A stretch of 64,000 bases of DNA, from assembly GCA_028023455.1 (NCBI GenBank), contig JAQFVV010006231.1:4726036-4790035 (forward strand), given 5' to 3'. The DNA comes from Epiperipatus broadwayi. Taxonomy: Eukaryota > Onychophora > Udeonychophora > Euonychophora > Peripatidae. This document shows positions 60,853 to 64,000 of this stretch, one piece after another. Position 1 is the first letter of the stretch; each line of letters starts with the position of its first letter. The notes beneath the pieces are model-generated. The model saw only the letters and a program-made list of their open reading frames with translations, was not told the origin of the DNA and did not search any database. The translations under genes were made by a program, and so were the position numbers.

Positions 60853-62563
60853 GGTAATCGTCTGAAATCCGGGCAAGGCCGCTTGGGGCGTTGATGCTAT
60901 ACAAAAATCAATCAAATATAATGTTACCGGGCCGCCGTAACTTTTTTTTTTATAGAACATGTTTTTTTTGATTAAACAAATTTTTCATTTCATTTATAAC
61001 ATGATTTCCTTTTTTATTAAACAAATTTTTAGATTCATTTTCGTTGTTTTGGTTTTTTTTAACCTGACATTTTTCTTTATGTAACAAATTTTGATAATTT
61101 AATTTTGTGTTTATTTTTTTCTGAATTTTAAAACTTTGGACTGTTTTGTTTTAACCCCTCCGCCGAAAAAATATAATGGTATAATTATTTGGGACTTGTT
61201 TCGACTTTGTGCTACCTTTTTTTTTTTTTTGATTGACTAAATTGTTTTTATTATTATTATTAAATCAAAAGTAACTTTTGTGTTGTTGGGGGTTCAAAAA
61301 TTGTTTTGAAATCCCCACCCTCGGATCAAGAATTGTAACATAAAGCCAATAATTTTACTTTTTTTTTAACAACTTTTTTTCACTTTTTACTTTTATTTAT
61401 ATTTCGTTTGAATTAGCCTTTTTTTTGGCTTCTACAATAAACAGTTTGTGGTGGGGGGGGAATTTCGCACTGTTATTAACAAAAAGTAAACAAAAATAGT
61501 CTTTTATTTGAACCCCACTTGTTTTAACCCTGATGAAAAAATGTAATGTAATTATTTGGGAATTATTTCAAATTTATTCAACCTTTTTTTTTGGGGGGGG
61601 GGGGGGTTGACCAAATTGTTTTTCTTTTTCTACGATAAAAATTAAACTTTTGTGTTTTTTTTTTTGGGATCAAAATTTGTTTTAAAACACCCACCCCCAC
61701 ACTCGGAAAAATAATTGTAACAAAAAGTCAATAATTTCTTTTTTTTTCCAACAACTTTTTCTCACTTTTTACTTTTATTTATATTTCGTTTGAATTACCT
61801 TTTTTTTTTTGGCCTTCTACAATAAACTTCTTTTTGGGGGGGATTACGTACTTTGTTATTATTAACAAAATAGTCATTTATTTTAATCCCGCTGCAAAAA
61901 ATATAATCCAAATACTTGTCAATTTGTAATGAAATGTAAAAAAAAAAAACCGACATAAACTTTGAACTTTTTGAACTTATTTACTATTTTATTGCTGTAT
62001 TAAAAAGTGTACATTATGTGGCTGAAAAAAAAAAGGACATAATCTCACACACTTTCTGTTCTCGGCAATTCTGAAAAGTTGAAAAATTGTATGTTCTTCT
62101 CAGACCTTTTATTGGTCTCGTATATTTTCTCCGCTGAAACGTGACTTAGCGCGTGACCTTTGTCGAAGCATGTTCGAACATACACTTTGCCAATTTTTTA
62201 CATATTAACATTTTTTTAGGGAAGGGTGGGGACCATATGACAATTATTAGTAATTAAAAACATTATTTAAATATAAATGACATTACACTATTACGGAGAT
62301 TTGAAAAGTTGTACCGACTTGAAATTCAAACACCCTCAAGCGATACGGTAATCAGCTATGAATAGAACAAATACGCATAAATACTTTCGAAGCACAAAAC
62401 AGGCCATAATATTTTTGTGCAATGTCATGTAAAGCGGCCTGCCAAAATGGATTAATACAATATTAAATGTTGTAAGGACCGGCCGCAGAAAATAACATTT
62501 TTATGTGTTTTGGACACGTAAACAACGCCCCAAACGGCCTTGCCCGGATTTCAGACGATTATG
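60853..62563. mobile_element. 1.7-kb inverted-repeat DNA element with internal tandem units
   Basis: Terminal inverted repeats of 39 bases with one mismatch (60855-60893 and 62523-62561) begin TAATCGTCTGAAATCCGGGC. TTTTCC lies just outside both ends (60847-60852 and 62564-62569), a possible 6-bp target duplication. The ends are far more GC-rich than the surroundings. Inside are two ~0.37-kb tandem units plus the start of a third. No transposase frame was seen, so it is non-autonomous. I cannot assign the superfamily. Confidence 0.75.
61152..61930 (+). repeat. Internal tandem units of ~373 and ~359 bp
   Basis: TAACCCC/TAACCC/TAATCCC followed by a GAAAAAAT- or CAAAAAAT-type run and ATAATG/GTAATG recurs at 61152, 61525 and 61884. 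Both complete units share CACTTTTTACTTTTATTTAT, ATTTCGTTTGAATTA and CTTCTACAATAAAC. They carry G-runs (G14 at 61593-61606) and C-rich patches unlike the flanking intron. Confidence 0.8.
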
Positions 62564-64000
62564 TTTTCCATTTATATAAATTAATTGGACATTGCAAACT
62601 TAAAGAGATTTTATATTTGGTCAGATAAAATTGTGAAAGCGCTTTAACAAATTAGTTTACAATAATCAAATTTGCTGATATAATAAAAGATGAAAATTTT
62701 CTTAGCTTTATAATGCTGAACTCATTATCTCTACCATATGAAAATTTATGAATTGCAATTATATTAATGAATTGTCATTATTGAAAAATTTAAATTTTAT
62801 AAATAAAAAAAAAAGAATATTGAAACATTTAATAGAAAATTTATGTTATAATTATGAACTTTTATGTAGTACTTTTAAGAATAGTCCATAATCAGAAAAC
62901 ATCAATAAAGTTTAAAGATTATTGGATATCAAAAAATTATGCCGTGATTCAATGACTTCCTAGTAAGTTTCTGGAAATTGCATTTTGTAAGAATAATAAA
63001 TTGTTTTAGTCCTACTCATCAAAGCCAAATATTATTTCATATGATTTTTAATTTAATTATTATAAATATCAAAAATGCAAATCGAAGGACTTCAAAATGT
63101 AGAGTAAGTGAAATTAAAAATAATTAACCTGTATTGATAGTTGAGCAAAAATTCTTGTTCTTCATTTACATATTCTACAAATTACATAATTTCATGAAAT
63201 ATGTTGTTAGTAGATGTACTGTATTTTTAACAAATGACTGTTTTCAAATTTAAATAAAAATTTAGCATTAAATTTATTGAAACTTGTATCTGAGAATCAT
63301 ATTTTTAGCATATATAATTGAGATTGATTTTATAAAAGGCATTTGATTTGGAAAATTATGTTAATTTACCAAAAACAATTTATATTTTTAATTTAACTGT
63401 AAATATAATGATTGATTTTATAAAAGGCTTTTGATCTGGAAAATTATATTAATTCACCAAAAATAATATATATTTTTAATTTAACTATAAATATAATATT
63501 TTTAGGCAAGATAATAGATTAAGTAATGTTATTTTTGAAAAACAATAATGATAAAGTTTTGCAAAGATATCAAATCAAATAGATATCAACCTTATGCATA
63601 ATAATATAATTATGCGTATTAAGAAGCCCAGTCTGATGAATAACTATTATTTTAGTTAAGAAAAAAAAAGCTAACAATATTATAGATAAAATATTATTTT
63701 TTAAAGAAATTAGAGATGAATTTAAAAGATTGTTAAAACTGAAAAGCAATTTTAAGATGAAAACAGCTCTATAGAGGTGAATTTGAAGTAATCAAATTGA
63801 AATTGGAATATAAATTAGTTGTAGACTTGAAAATGAATACTATCTATTAAATAAAGGATTGCATGGTAAAAATAAATAAAAAAAATATAAAGATAGAACA
63901 TTTTTCAAATTGATTTATTTTAACAGTTGCATGTGAATTTGTCATAACGATAAAAAAATATTAAAAAATGAAGCTATGCAGTCAGATAAAAAAAATGAGA
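62564..64000. other. AT-rich right edge of window
   Basis: No GCP2 exon found. A diverged two-copy repeat lies at 63325-63500 (GATTTTATAAAAGGC at both ~63328 and ~63414, each followed by GGAAAATTAT and TTTTTAATTTAACT). Confidence 0.5.

Overview
The window is animal nuclear DNA: very AT-rich, with one split protein-coding gene on the plus strand and introns full of decayed retroelements, DNA transposons and self-cleaving-ribozyme repeats. The gene is the orthologue of gamma-tubulin complex component 2 (TUBGCP2/GCP2). Fourteen coding exons can be read in one continuous frame from 7906 to 59640 (1362 coding bases, 454 codons). They cover the end of the N-terminal GRIP domain and most of the C-terminal gamma-tubulin-binding domain. 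The first exons lie upstream of the window and the last one or more lie downstream. Thirteen introns are covered; twelve are GT-AG and one (19230-20192) has the hallmarks of a minor-spliceosome AT-AC (U12-type) intron. The species cannot be named from the sequence. An invertebrate is likely, from gene structure, AT content and repeat types; an arthropod or chelicerate is only a guess.

Layout. 1-840 holds an LTR-retroelement-like repeat whose inverted relative lies at 20660-21920. 6115-7330 is a minus-strand RTE-type retrotransposon fragment. 7906-8240 holds the first two visible exons. Intron 2 (8241-17727) contains a palindromic array of 0.44-0.48 kb units carrying hammerhead-ribozyme motifs (9063-10925), a decayed hAT transposon with an 8-bp target duplication (10991-13337) into which a 305-bp Penelope-derived snap-back with a 14-bp target duplication has inserted, and a gag zinc-knuckle remnant (15192-15289). 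Exons 3-10 (17728-39816) are interrupted by more RTE copies, a Penelope-like element with reverse transcriptase and GIY-YIG endonuclease remnants (32100-34150, minus), a MITE-like element and a 1-kb nested palindrome (37796-38829). Intron 10 contains the best-preserved RTE copy (46495-47432). Exons 11-14 (48325-59640) flank a second hAT-like element and a second hammerhead repeat unit at 56941-57510. A 1.7-kb inverted-repeat element lies beyond exon 14 (60853-62563).

The main unusual theme is the density and variety of hammerhead-ribozyme motifs in one locus. At least three sequence families appear, on both strands. One family shows paired base changes in stems II and III between copies, which supports a real RNA fold. 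Together with tandem organisation, this suggests small non-coding ribozyme retroelements (retrozyme-like) mobilised alongside Penelope-like or other retroelements. No tRNA, rRNA, CRISPR or bacterial feature was seen.
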